NCBI RefSeq assembly: GCF_001188955.3
Contig: NZ_JPRF03000030.1
Location: 1-64,000, forward strand
Source of the DNA: Kitasatospora aureofaciens
Lineage (GTDB): Bacteria; Actinomycetota; Actinomycetes; Streptomycetales; Streptomycetaceae
DNA: 64,000 bases
Reading direction: 5' to 3'
Shown piece after piece: positions 17,879 to 25,974 of this stretch. The notes beneath the pieces were generated by a model that saw only the letters and a list, made by a program, of their open reading frames with translations, ran no database searches and was not told where the DNA came from. The position numbers were made by a program, and so were the translations under genes. The first letter of the stretch is position 1. The number at the start of each line of letters is the position of its first letter.

Positions 17879-19140
17879 GCACCGCCACCGCTGCTCGTCC
17901 GAAGGCGCCGGGCGCACCCGCGAAGAAGCGCAAGCTGTCCTGGCCGGTCGTCCTGCTCCTGATCGCGGGCGCCCTGGTCCTGTTCGCCGCCGTGGGCATG
18001 GCCACCGGCAACCACTCGCTGACCTCCTCCGGTCAGGTCTCCGCCGCGCTCGGCTCCGCCGTGCCGATCGGCATGGCCGGCCTGGGCGGTCTCTGGTCCG
18101 AGCGGGCCGGGGTGGTCAACATCGGCCTCGAGGGCATGATGGTCGCCGGCACCTTCTGCGGCGCCTGGGCCGGTTACCTGGTCAACCCGTGGGTCGGTCT
18201 GCTGGCCGGCATGCTCGGCGGTGCGCTGGGCGGTCTGCTGCACGCGATCATCACCGTCACCTTCGGCGTCGACCACATCGTCTCCGGCGTCGGCATCAAC
18301 CTGCTGATCCCCGGCATCTGCGCGTACGTCAACCGGATCTACTACAAGGACTACATCTCGGCCGGTGCCGGGGCGAACCAGTCCCCGCCGGCGGATCCGC
18401 TGCCGTACATCACCGTCCCGGGGCTGTCCTCGGGCCTGAAGACCATCGAGAACCACCACTGGTTCCTGGTCTCCGACGTCGCCGGTGTGCTCGGCGGGCT
18501 GGTCACCAACCTCTCGGTGGTCGTGGTGCTGGCCGCCGTGCTGATCGTGGTCAGCTACTTCCTGCTGTGGCGCACGGTGTTCGGCCTGCGGCTGCGCTCC
18601 TGCGGTGAGAACCCGACCGCGGCCGAGTCGCTGGGCGTCAACGTCTACAAGTACAAGTACATGGCGGTCATCGCCTCCGGTGCCTTCGCGGGCCTCGGTG
18701 GTGCGTACCTCTCGCTGGTCGCCGCGCACTTCTACAAGGACGGCCAGACCCTGGGCCGCGGCTTCATCGGCCTCGCGGCGATGATCTTCGGTAACTGGAT
18801 GCCCGGCGGTCTCGCCATGGGCGCCGGCCTGTTCGGCTTCACCGACAGCCTCCAGCTGCGCGACCCGGAGTCGGTCCACGTGCTGATCCTGATCGTCGCG
18901 ATCGCGATGGCGCTGCTCGCCCTGTGGCAGCTGTACCGCCGCAAGTTCACCGCGACGGTGGTCTCCCTCGTGGTGGCCGGCGGTCTGGGCGCGTGGTACG
19001 CGCTGACCGACGAGGTGCAGCGCCCGCTGATCGTCGCCACGCCGTACCTGATCACCCTGGTGGTGCTCTCGCTGGCGTCGCAGCGACTGCGGATGCCCAA
19101 GGCCGACGGCCAGATCTACCGCAAGGGCCAGGGCAAGTGA
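17875..19140 (+). CDS. nucleoside ABC importer permease, second subunit
   Basis: A 421-residue partner permease (NupQ-like). The N-terminal tail is basic (about 25 residues), followed by membrane helices and the family blocks WSERAGVVNIGLEGMM, FGVDHIVSGVGINLL, GLRLRSCGENPTAAESLGV and GRGFIGLAAMIFGNW. GTG at 17875 overlaps the previous stop by four bases and the stop overlaps the cdd start as GTGA. The whole bmpA-ATPase-permease-permease-cdd series therefore looks like one coupled transcript. Confidence 0.95.
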   Translation: MSTATAARPKAPGAPAKKRKLSWPVVLLLIAGALVLFAAVGMATGNHSLTSSGQVSAALGSAVPIGMAGLGGLWSERAGVVNIGLEGMMVAGTFCGAWAGYLVNPWVGLLAGMLGGALGGLLHAIITVTFGVDHIVSGVGINLLIPGICAYVNRIYYKDYISAGAGANQSPPADPLPYITVPGLSSGLKTIENHHWFLVSDVAGVLGGLVTNLSVVVVLAAVLIVVSYFLLWRTVFGLRLRSCGENPTAAESLGVNVYKYKYMAVIASGAFAGLGGAYLSLVAAHFYKDGQTLGRGFIGLAAMIFGNWMPGGLAMGAGLFGFTDSLQLRDPESVHVLILIVAIAMALLALWQLYRRKFTATVVSLVVAGGLGAWYALTDEVQRPLIVATPYLITLVVLSLASQRLRMPKADGQIYRKGQGK

Positions 19141-19529
19141 CGGCCCCCGTGATCGACTGGGCGCGGCTGCGCGAGGCGGCGCGCGAGGCGATGGGCCACG
19201 CGTACGCCCCGTACAGCAAGTTCCCGGTCGGGGCGGCGGCGCTGGTGGACGACGGCCGGCTGGTCAGCGGCTGCAACGTGGAGAACGCCTCGTACGGGCT
19301 CGGGCTGTGCGCCGAGTGCGGGCTGGTGTCCGCGCTGCACGCCTCCGGCGGCGGCCGGCTGGTCGCCTTCACCTGCGTCGACGGCGCGGGCGAACTGCTG
19401 ATGCCGTGCGGGCGCTGCCGCCAGCTGCTGTACGAGCACGGCGGCCCCGGGCTGCTGATCGAGCTGCCCTCTGGCGTGAGGCCGATGAGCGAGGTCCTGC
19501 CCGACGCGTTCGGGCCGGAGCGGCTCTAG
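19137..19529 (+). CDS. cdd: cytidine deaminase
   Basis: A 130-residue homotetramer-type zinc enzyme converting cytidine and deoxycytidine to uridine and deoxyuridine in the cytoplasm. AYAPYSKFPVGAAAL, NVENASYGLGLCAECG (Zn Cys plus catalytic Glu) and MPCGRCRQLL (two Zn Cys) are complete. The GTG start overlaps the permease stop (GTGA), so deamination is tied to import. The following deoA gene is separated by 96 bases that contain an operator and a hairpin. Confidence 0.96.
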   Translation: MTAPVIDWARLREAAREAMGHAYAPYSKFPVGAAALVDDGRLVSGCNVENASYGLGLCAECGLVSALHASGGGRLVAFTCVDGAGELLMPCGRCRQLLYEHGGPGLLIELPSGVRPMSEVLPDAFGPERL

Positions 19530-19541
19530 CCTGTCTTTCTG

Positions 19542-19553
19542 TTACGCGCGTAG
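19542..19553. promoter_or_regulatory. CTACGCGCGTAG-type operator before deoA
   Basis: TTACGCGCGTAG, matching 11 of 12 bases of the nucleoside palindrome, 72 bases upstream of deoA. Its last bases form part of the hairpin at 19552. Confidence 0.72.
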
Positions 19554-19596
19554 AGTGTCGCGAGTCGGCCGTAACCCGGTCATCTCGCGACACTCT
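19552..19596 (+). terminator. stem-loop in the cdd-deoA gap, terminator or attenuator
   Basis: A perfect 13-bp inverted repeat (19552-19564 with 19584-19596), AGAGTGTCGCGAG and its complement, with a 19-base loop. It is followed by TCGCTTTTG. It may end cdd transcripts or tune read-through into deoA. The left arm shares two bases with the operator. Confidence 0.55.
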
Positions 19597-19625
19597 TCGC
19601 TTTTGAACCCCCTCTTGGAGCACGC

Positions 19626-20903
19626 ATGGATGCCATCTCCGTCATCAGGACCAAGCGCGACCGCGGAGAGCTGAGCGACGCTCAGATCGACTGGGTCATC
19701 GACGCCTACACCCGCGGCGAGGTCGCCGACGAGCAGATGTCCGCGCTGGCCATGGCGATCCTGCTGAACGGCATGAAGCCGCACGAGATCAGCCGCTGGA
19801 CCGAGGCGATGATCCGCTCGGGCGTCCGGATGGACTTCTCCTCGCTGCCGCTGCCCACCAGCGACAAGCACTCCACCGGCGGCGTCGGCGACAAGATCAC
19901 CCTCCCGCTCGCCCCGCTGGTCGCCGCCTGCGGCGCCGCCGTCCCGCAGCTGTCCGGCCGCGGCCTCGGCCACACCGGCGGCACCCTGGACAAGCTGGAG
20001 TCCATCCCCGGCTGGCGCGCCCTGCTCTCCAACGACGAGATGATGGACGTGCTGCGCGACGCGGGCGCGGTCATCTGCGCGGCCGGTGACGGCCTCGCCC
20101 CCGCAGACAAGAAGCTGTACGCGCTGCGCGACGTCACCGGCACCGTCGAGGCCATCCCGCTGATCGCCTCCTCGATCATGTCCAAGAAGATCGCCGAGGG
20201 CACCGGTGCCCTGGTGCTGGACGTCAAGGTCGGCTCCGGCGCCTTCATGAAGAACATCGACGACGCCCGCGAGCTGGCCCGCACCATGGTCGGCCTGGGC
20301 ACCACCGCCGGGGTCAACACCGTCGCCCTGCTCACCGACATGTCCACCCCGCTCGGCCTCACCGCGGGCAACGCGCTGGAGGTCCGCGAGTCCGTCGAGG
20401 TCCTGGCCGGTGGCGGCCCGGCCGACGTCGTCGAGCTCACCCTCGCGCTCGCCCGCGAGATGCTCGCCGCGGCCGGCGTGCACGGCAAGGACCCGGCCGA
20501 CGCCCTCCGCGACGGCTCGGCGATGGACCACTGGCGCCGCATGATCGCCGCCCAGGGCGGCGACGTCGACGCCCCGCTCCCGGTCGCCCGCGAGCAGCAC
20601 GTCATCCCCGCGCCCGCCTCCGGCGTGCTCACCGCGCTGGACGCCTACGCCGTCGGCGTCTGCGCCTGGCGCCTGGGCGCCGGCCGCGCCCGCAAGGAGG
20701 ACCCGGTCCAGGCCGGCGCCGGCGTCGAGATGCACGCCAAGCCCGGCGACACCGTGGTGGCCGGCCAGCCCCTGCTGACCCTCCACACCGACACCCCGGA
20801 GCGCTACGACTACGCCATCGAGGCGCTGGCGGGCGGCATCGAGGTCAGCCCGGAGGGCACGGCGTTCACCCCGAACCCGATCGTGCTCGACCGCATCGCC
20901 TGA
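19626..20903 (+). CDS. deoA: thymidine phosphorylase
   Basis: A 425-residue pyrimidine nucleoside phosphorylase that splits thymidine or deoxyuridine with phosphate, giving base and deoxyribose-1-phosphate. KHSTGGVGDKITLPLAP is the phosphate-binding signature. GRGLGHTGGTLDKLE and the C-terminal pyrimidine-phosphorylase domain (EMHAKPGDTVVAGQPLL) are present. The ATG follows GGAG by 7 bases. With cdd upstream and deoC in this window, the full route from deoxycytidine to glyceraldehyde-3-phosphate is encoded, provided a phosphopentomutase is supplied. Confidence 0.96.
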   Translation: MDAISVIRTKRDRGELSDAQIDWVIDAYTRGEVADEQMSALAMAILLNGMKPHEISRWTEAMIRSGVRMDFSSLPLPTSDKHSTGGVGDKITLPLAPLVAACGAAVPQLSGRGLGHTGGTLDKLESIPGWRALLSNDEMMDVLRDAGAVICAAGDGLAPADKKLYALRDVTGTVEAIPLIASSIMSKKIAEGTGALVLDVKVGSGAFMKNIDDARELARTMVGLGTTAGVNTVALLTDMSTPLGLTAGNALEVRESVEVLAGGGPADVVELTLALAREMLAAAGVHGKDPADALRDGSAMDHWRRMIAAQGGDVDAPLPVAREQHVIPAPASGVLTALDAYAVGVCAWRLGAGRARKEDPVQAGAGVEMHAKPGDTVVAGQPLLTLHTDTPERYDYAIEALAGGIEVSPEGTAFTPNPIVLDRIA

Positions 20904-20912
20904 GGAACCTGA

Positions 20913-20954
20913 GGTCTGCTCACGTACGCCGGATCAGGCGTACGTGAGCAGACC
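20913..20954. terminator. bidirectional terminator between deoA and the Uma2 gene
   Basis: A perfect 18-bp inverted repeat (20913-20930 with 20937-20954) around a 6-base loop. The right arm lies inside the last codons of the converging Uma2 gene. Confidence 0.8.
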
Positions 20955-21488
20955 GCTGGTGTCGATCGTCCAGGGACCGACGGCGATCTTGTCACCGAAG
21001 ACGAACTTCTCGCGGGACTCGTAGCCAGGTTCCGAATGCACGATGCCGGTGCCTGTGCGGGGATCCACGAGCAGGTAGTACGGAATGCCCATGGCGGAGT
21101 AGTCCCGGACCTTGTTGAGGTAGTCGTTCTCAGGGTTGGACTTGGAGACGATTTCCACGGCGAGCAGGACCTGGTGCGGGAGAACCGCCGACTGCTCGCT
21201 CGCCAGGACCGCCTCGGGGAAGACCATCAGATCCGGATTGCGCAGTTGACCGAGGCCGACGTCCACCAGGTCCGCACCGTGGTACGCGATATGGCTCGGG
21301 TGGGTCGTCGGCAACTGCGCATTGAGCTGTCTGGCGATGAGCAGTACAGCGAGTTCGTGTCGCATGACCGGCGACATCATCATGACGATCTTGCCCTCGG
21401 CGATCTCGACCTTCCCTATCCCCGGCACCTGCGGCAGTTGATCCGCGATCTCACGCAACCGGGCGAACACTGCAGGATCGACGCTCAT
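20934..21488 (-). CDS. Uma2 family (PD-(D/E)XK fold) protein
   Basis: A 184-residue member of the Uma2/DUF820 family, predicted to adopt a restriction-endonuclease fold. Visible family parts are KIVMMMSPVMRHE, RNPDLMVFPEAV (active-site Asp), LLAVEIVSKSN (Glu and Lys) and YSAMGIPYYLLVDPRTG. The PD-(D/E)XK triad looks complete. Streptomycetes carry many copies of such genes and their function is unknown; DNA cleavage is only predicted. The ATG at 21488 has a short GGGA upstream. It sits between deoA and an MFS gene without any obvious link to either. Confidence 0.88.
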   Translation of the reverse strand: MSVDPAVFARLREIADQLPQVPGIGKVEIAEGKIVMMMSPVMRHELAVLLIARQLNAQLPTTHPSHIAYHGADLVDVGLGQLRNPDLMVFPEAVLASEQSAVLPHQVLLAVEIVSKSNPENDYLNKVRDYSAMGIPYYLLVDPRTGTGIVHSEPGYESREKFVFGDKIAVGPWTIDTSGLLTYA

Positions 21489-21514
21489 ATCCCGGAGTGT
21501 ATCGGCGCCCGCTG

Positions 21515-22807
21515 TCAAGCGTCCGCGACCGCTCGCCTCGTGGTATGGGCCTGGTGGGTGGCGTAGAGAGTGACCGCCGCAGCCAGGGTCATGGCGGTGA
21601 GCCCGACGGTGGCGGCGCCGGGCCAGCCGGTGGAGTGGTAGGCGTCGGCGCCGAGGGTGCCGCCGAGGCTGTTGCCGAGGTAGTAGGCGATCAGGTAGAG
21701 GGCGGAGGCCTGGGCACGTCCCTCGGTGGCGGTGCGGCCGACGGCGGCGGAGGCGGTGGCGTGGCCGGCGAAGAAGCCCGCGGTGATCAGGACCAGGCCG
21801 AGCAGGGCGCAGGGCAGCGAGTCGGCGAGCGAGAGCAGCAGGCCGGCGGCGGTGACGCCGATGGCGACGTAGAGGGCGCCGCGCCGGCCGAGGCGGGCGG
21901 AGAGGCGCCCGGCCGCGGCGGAGGTGCCGGTGCCCACCAGGTAGACCACGAAGATCGAGGCGGCGATCGACTCCGGCAGGTGGAACGGGGCGGCGATCAG
22001 CCGGTAGCCGACGGTGTTGTAGACGGCTCCGAACACCGCCATGAAGAGCATCCCGAGCGCGTACAGCCGCACCAGCAGCGGGTTGCGCAGGTGCCGGCCG
22101 ACCGTACGGGCGAGCGCGCGGGCGTCCACCGGGGCCGGGGTGAAGTGCCGGGCGGCGGGGATCAGCAGCCGGAAGGCGAGCGCGGCGAGCAGGGCGAGGG
22201 CGGCGGACGCGGCCAGGCCCCAGCGCCAGCCGAGGGCGGCGGCGGTCCAGCCGGAGAGCAGCCGGCCGCCCATGCCGCCGATGCTGTTGCCGGCCACGTA
22301 CAGGCCCATCGCGGAGGCCAGTGCGCTGGGGTGGACCTCCTCGGCGAGGTAGGCCATCGCGGTGGCGGGCAGGCCGGCGAGCGCGGCGCCCTGGACGACG
22401 CGCAGCGCGACGAGGGTGGTGAGGTCGGGCGCGAAGGGCAGGGCGACGGCGAGGGCGGAGGCGGCGAGGGTGGAGGCCGTCATCACCGCGGTGCGGCCGT
22501 ACCGGTCGGACAGCGCGCTGGCGGGGAGAAGTCCGAGGGCGAGTCCGAGGGTGGCTGCGGAGGCCGTCCAGCTGGCCTGGCCGGGGGTGAGGTCGAGGTC
22601 GGCCGAGAGGACCGGCAGCAGGCCCTGGGTGGAGTAGAGGAGGACGAAGGTCGCGATCCCGGCGGCGAACAGGGCGAGGTTGGCGCGGCGGAAGTCGCGC
22701 TGGCCGGGGCGGTGGCGGTCGTCGTGGCCGAGGCCGAGGGCGCCGGGGGTGCGGGCGGTGGAGGCATCCGGGGCGGGCGCGGATGCCCTGGTATCGGAGG
22801 GCTGCAT
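21515..22807 (-). CDS. MFS transporter, drug-efflux type
   Basis: A 430-residue major facilitator with 12 predicted helices after a hydrophilic N-terminus of about 40 residues. The loop 2-3 motif is SALSDRYGRTAVM, and LPATAMAYLAEEVHP matches the motif region of the YnfM/arabinose-efflux type. The likely role is proton-driven export of a small molecule; the substrate is unknown. It has no Shine-Dalgarno sequence. A TACCGT hexamer lies 7 bases before the ATG, which fits a leaderless transcript. Divergent from a LysR regulator whose candidate box overlaps its -35. Confidence 0.9.
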   Translation of the reverse strand: MQPSDTRASAPAPDASTARTPGALGLGHDDRHRPGQRDFRRANLALFAAGIATFVLLYSTQGLLPVLSADLDLTPGQASWTASAATLGLALGLLPASALSDRYGRTAVMTASTLAASALAVALPFAPDLTTLVALRVVQGAALAGLPATAMAYLAEEVHPSALASAMGLYVAGNSIGGMGGRLLSGWTAAALGWRWGLAASAALALLAALAFRLLIPAARHFTPAPVDARALARTVGRHLRNPLLVRLYALGMLFMAVFGAVYNTVGYRLIAAPFHLPESIAASIFVVYLVGTGTSAAAGRLSARLGRRGALYVAIGVTAAGLLLSLADSLPCALLGLVLITAGFFAGHATASAAVGRTATEGRAQASALYLIAYYLGNSLGGTLGADAYHSTGWPGAATVGLTAMTLAAAVTLYATHQAHTTRRAVADA

Positions 22808-22814
22808 GACGTCG

Positions 22815-22852
22815 ACGGTAGGCCTGGCCTGGTTGATGCGTCCAATGCATGA
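22815..22852. promoter_or_regulatory. LysR box overlapping the MFS promoter
   Basis: TGATGC-N7-GCATGA (22834-22852) is a T-N11-A type imperfect palindrome in the divergent gap. On the minus strand TTGGAC (22845-22840), 19 bases, then TACCGT (22820-22815) form a possible MFS promoter, so the box covers its -35. Confidence 0.5.
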
Positions 22853-22899
22853 ACAGTGGATGATCGATGCGCTGGCGTATGAGTTGAGGTGAGGCGCTG

Positions 22900-23868
22900 A
22901 TGACCGTGGCGGATGTGCCGGACGGAACGGAGCAGCGGTACCGGGCGGCCGAGTTGGGGCCGGACGAGCCCGCCGTGCTGCTGGCGCCGCGGCTGGCGCA
23001 GTTCGCCGCGGTGGCCCGGCTGGAGCACGTGACGCAGGCGGCGGCGCTGCTCGGGGTGCCGCAGCCGACGCTGTCGCGGGCGGTGGCCCGGCTGGAGGGG
23101 GAGCTGGGGGTGGACCTGCTGGCCCGTCAGGGCCGGACGGTCCGGCTGACCAGGGCGGGCCGGCTGCTGCTGGCCTCGGTGGAGCGGGCGCTGGCGGAGC
23201 TGGAGCGCGGCGCGGAGGCGGCCCGGGCGGAGGCGGACCCGGCGGCGGGGAGGGTGGCCTTCGGCTTCCTGCACACGATGGGCCCGGACGCCGTCCCGGC
23301 GCTGCTGCGGGGCTTCCGGGCGGCGCACCCGCAGGTGCGGTTCCAGCTGGTGCAGGACTACGGCACGGCGATGCTGGAGCGGTTGCGGGCGGGCGAGTTG
23401 GACCTGTGCCTGGTGGCGCCGCTGCCGGACGACCCGGCCTTCACCGCCCGCCCGCTGGACGAGCAGCGGCTGCACCTGGTCGTCCCGGCGGACCACCGGC
23501 TGGCCGGGCGGCGGCGGATCCGGCTGGCGGAGGTGGCCGAGGAGCCGTTCGTCGGCCTGGAGCAGGGGTACGGGCTGCGCATGATCACGGACGGTTTCTG
23601 TGCCCGGGCCGGGTTCGTGCCCCGGCTGGCCTTCGAGGGGGAGGAGACCGAGACCCTGCGCGGGCTGGTGGCGGCCGGGCTGGGGGTGGCGCTGCTGCCG
23701 CCGGCCCTGGTGCCGCGGCCGGGGGTGGTGGAGCTGGAGGTCACCGCGCCGCGGACCCGGCGGGCGATCGGCCTGGCCTGGGCGACGGGCAGGCCGCTGA
23801 CGCCGCCGGTGGCGGCGTTCCGGGACTTCGTGCTGTCCCGGCGGGGGCGGCTGCTGCACCACGACTGA
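22900..23868 (+). CDS. LysR family transcriptional regulator
   Basis: A 322-residue regulator. The N-terminal winged helix-turn-helix spans about residues 30-88 (RLAQFAAVARLEHVTQAAAL, PQPTLSRAVARLEGELGVDL). A periplasmic-binding-like effector domain with two subdomains follows (FGFLHTMGPDAVPALLRGFR, DLCLVAPLPDD, GLGVALLPPALV). It is divergent from the MFS transporter with 92 bases between starts, so it probably controls that gene and itself. The ligand is not known. Confidence 0.92.
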   Translation: MTVADVPDGTEQRYRAAELGPDEPAVLLAPRLAQFAAVARLEHVTQAAALLGVPQPTLSRAVARLEGELGVDLLARQGRTVRLTRAGRLLLASVERALAELERGAEAARAEADPAAGRVAFGFLHTMGPDAVPALLRGFRAAHPQVRFQLVQDYGTAMLERLRAGELDLCLVAPLPDDPAFTARPLDEQRLHLVVPADHRLAGRRRIRLAEVAEEPFVGLEQGYGLRMITDGFCARAGFVPRLAFEGEETETLRGLVAAGLGVALLPPALVPRPGVVELEVTAPRTRRAIGLAWATGRPLTPPVAAFRDFVLSRRGRLLHHD

Positions 23869-23912
23869 TTTGGCGGATCGTATGGACCGGGAGGAGGAAT
23901 TCCGGGCGGACT

Positions 23913-23957
23913 TTGGACCATCCGGTGGTGTCCGCAGTAGGATATCTACGCGCGTAG
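23913..23957 (+). promoter_or_regulatory. add promoter with perfect nucleoside operator
   Basis: CTACGCGCGTAG (23946-23957) is a perfect 12-bp palindrome. TTGGAC (23913-23918), 19 bases, then TAGGAT (23938-23943) form a candidate promoter whose start point would lie in the operator, suited to repression. An alternative -10, TATATT at 23962, would make the mRNA leaderless. Confidence 0.72.
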
Positions 23958-23973
23958 GGGCTATATTTCCGCA

Positions 23974-25131
23974 ATGGAGAAGCAGATCCCCGTCACCACC
24001 GCGGGCACGGGCCCGCGCATTCCCACCCCGGAACAGATCCGCCGCGCGCCGAAGGTCCTGCTGCACGACCACCTCGACGGCGGACTGCGCCCGGAGACCG
24101 TGGTCGAGCTCGCCGCCGCGACCGGCTACGAAGGCCTCCCCACCACCGACGTCAAGGAACTCGGCGAGTGGTTCCGCGAGGCCGCCGACTCCGGCTCGCT
24201 GGTGCGCTACCTGGAGACCTTCGCGCACACCTGTGCCGTCATGCAGACCCGCGAGGCCCTGGCCAAGGTCGCCGCCGACTGCGCCGAGGACCTGGCCGCC
24301 GACGGCGTCGTGTACGCCGAGGTCCGCTACGCCCCCGAACAGCACCTGGAGGGCGGCCTGACCCTGGACGAGGTCGTCGAGGCCGTCCAGGAGGGCTTCC
24401 GCCTCGGCGAGGCCAACGCCCGCGCGGCCGGCAACCGGATCCGCATCGGCACCCTGATCACCGCGATGCGGCACGCCGCCCGCTCGCAGGAGATCGCCGA
24501 GCTGGCCAACCGCCACCGCGACCAGGGCGTCGTCGGCTTCGACATCGCGGGTGCCGAGGCCGGCTATCCCCCCACCCGCCACCAGGCCGCCTTCGACTAC
24601 CTCAAGGGCGAGAACAACCACTTCACCATCCACGCGGGCGAGGCCTTCGGTCTCCCGTCGATCTGGGAGGCCCTGCAGTGCTGTGGCGCCGACCGGCTCG
24701 GCCACGGGGTGCGGATCGTGGACGACATCACGGTCAACGAGGACGGCAGCGTCGAGCTGGGCCGGCTGGCCGCCTACGTGCGCGACAAGCGCATCCCGCT
24801 GGAGATGTGCCCGACCTCCAACCTCCAGACGGCGGCCGCCACTTCGTACGCCGAGCACCCGATCGGGCTGCTCAGCCGGCTGAAGTTCCGGGTCACCGTG
24901 AACACCGACAACCGGCTGATGAGCGGCACCAGCATGAGCCAGGAGTTCGGGCACCTGGTGGACGCCTTCGGCTACACGCTGGGCGACATGGAGTGGTTCA
25001 CGGTGAACGCGATGAAGTCCGCGTTCCTGCCGTTCGACGAGCGACTGGCGATGATCAACGACGTGATCAAGCCGGGCTACGCCGAGCTCAAGGCGGAGTG
25101 GCTGTTCAGCGTGGGTACCGGCGGAAACTGA
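23974..25131 (+). CDS. add: adenosine deaminase
   Basis: A 385-residue zinc hydrolase converting adenosine and deoxyadenosine to inosine and deoxyinosine. Metal and catalytic blocks: LLHDHLDGGL (two Zn His), FTIHAGEAFG (His and catalytic Glu), DRLGHGVRIV (His) and VTVNTDNRLMSG (Asp). The slightly long form with PEQIRRAPKVLLHDH is the usual actinobacterial one. The ATG has no ribosome site; the TATATTTCCGCA leader is pyrimidine-rich. The product inosine is a substrate for the purine phosphorylase at 41501, whose gene has the same operator. Confidence 0.95.
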   Translation: MEKQIPVTTAGTGPRIPTPEQIRRAPKVLLHDHLDGGLRPETVVELAAATGYEGLPTTDVKELGEWFREAADSGSLVRYLETFAHTCAVMQTREALAKVAADCAEDLAADGVVYAEVRYAPEQHLEGGLTLDEVVEAVQEGFRLGEANARAAGNRIRIGTLITAMRHAARSQEIAELANRHRDQGVVGFDIAGAEAGYPPTRHQAAFDYLKGENNHFTIHAGEAFGLPSIWEALQCCGADRLGHGVRIVDDITVNEDGSVELGRLAAYVRDKRIPLEMCPTSNLQTAAATSYAEHPIGLLSRLKFRVTVNTDNRLMSGTSMSQEFGHLVDAFGYTLGDMEWFTVNAMKSAFLPFDERLAMINDVIKPGYAELKAEWLFSVGTGGN

Positions 25132-25154
25132 GCCGGTGCGGCCCGGCGGTCGGG

Positions 25155-25219
25155 TGAACGCCGCTTCCTCGAAAGGGAGTTGGCGTTCATCCGACTAGTC
25201 ACTCGAGTGAGTGAACGCC
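25155..25219. repeat. triple TGAACGCC/GGCGTTCA repeat with a CACTCGAGTG palindrome
   Basis: TGAACGCC (25155-25162), GGCGTTCA (25182-25189) and TGAACGCC (25212-25219) alternate in orientation. CACTCGAGTG (25200-25209) is a perfect palindrome just before the third copy. The array lies about 125 bases upstream of a small secreted-protein gene and looks like a regulatory site; the regulator is unknown. Confidence 0.5.
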
Positions 25220-25343
25220 CTTTGGTTCCCACGCGACCCTGTCACTACGGTGTGCCAGTCATTGCTGACAGTTCGTGGCGGCGGTCGCCCGTTCGCCGGA
25301 CCGCGCGACGTCGGCCACCGATGAGGACCCAAGGGGACGAACC

Positions 25344-25703
25344 ATGAAGCAGGCTCTCAAGGCCGCCGGCACCGCGGCGCTCGGCATCGCCATCGCGGCG
25401 GTCGGCGCCGGCACCGCCTCCGCGGCCGGCCAGGCGACCGGCGGCCTCGGGCTGCCCACCGGCGCGGTCACGAACCCCGCGGTGACCGGCGCGGTTACCG
25501 ACACCGCCGCCAAGCTGCCCGGCGGGGACAAGGTCGCCGGCACGCTCGGCACCCTGGCCCCGACCGCCGGCCAGTCCGTGCCCGCCGGCGCCACCCCGAT
25601 CGCCGGTGTCACCCAGCAGCGCACCGGCATCCCGTCCATCCCCGGCCTGGACAAGACCCCCGTCGGGGGGCTGACCGGCGTCCTGCCCGGCCTGGGCGGC
25701 TGA
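25344..25703 (+). CDS. small secreted Gly/Ala/Pro-rich protein
   Basis: A 119-residue protein with a clear Sec signal (MKQALKAAGTAALG, cleavage near GTASA-AG) and a mature region of low complexity rich in Gly, Ala, Thr and Pro (TGGLGLPTGAVTNPAVTG). No known domain or cysteine is visible. Similar short exported proteins are frequent in streptomycetes, and some carry misleading automatic names such as ATP-binding protein; I see no P-loop here. AAGGGGACGAACC precedes the ATG. An unusual repeat array lies upstream. Confidence 0.8.
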   Translation: MKQALKAAGTAALGIAIAAVGAGTASAAGQATGGLGLPTGAVTNPAVTGAVTDTAAKLPGGDKVAGTLGTLAPTAGQSVPAGATPIAGVTQQRTGIPSIPGLDKTPVGGLTGVLPGLGG

Positions 25704-25721
25704 TCCCGGCCACCGGTACGA

Positions 25722-25767
25722 CGACGGGCCGCCCGCCCCGGGGTCTTCCGGGGCGGGCGGCCCGTCG
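25722..25767. terminator. bidirectional hairpin terminator
   Basis: A perfect 20-bp inverted repeat (25722-25741 with 25748-25767) and a 6-base loop, between the convergent small secreted gene and the PspC gene. Confidence 0.85.
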
Positions 25768-25788
25768 CCGTGCCCAGCCCGTACGGCC

Positions 25789-25974
25789 TCACGGCTCCTG
25801 GGGGAGTAGCACCCACAGCGCGAGGTAGATCAGGAACTGCGGGCCGGGCAACAGGCAGGAGAGCAGGAAGATCAGCCGGACGGTGAACGGCGCCAGGCCG
25901 AAGCGCTCGGCGATCCCGGCGCAGACGCCGGCGATGACGCGGTTGTGGCGGGGACGGGCGAGGCGGGCGGTCAT
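25789..25974 (-). CDS. PspC-domain small membrane protein
   Basis: A 61-residue protein consisting almost only of a PspC domain: RHNRVIAGVCAGIAERFGL, then VRLIFLLSCLLPGPQFLIYLALWVLLPQ forming one or two membrane helices. PspC domains occur in envelope-stress proteins, but such minimal versions are common in actinobacteria and unassigned. The ATG at 25974 is preceded by GGGAGCAG. It stands alone between two terminator-bounded units. Confidence 0.87.
   Translation of the reverse strand: MTARLARPRHNRVIAGVCAGIAERFGLAPFTVRLIFLLSCLLPGPQFLIYLALWVLLPQEP

Noticed and set aside
15041..17917. 958-codon antisense frame across the importer genes
   Set aside because: Shadow of well-conserved ABC transporter genes; no family motif and no ribosome site.
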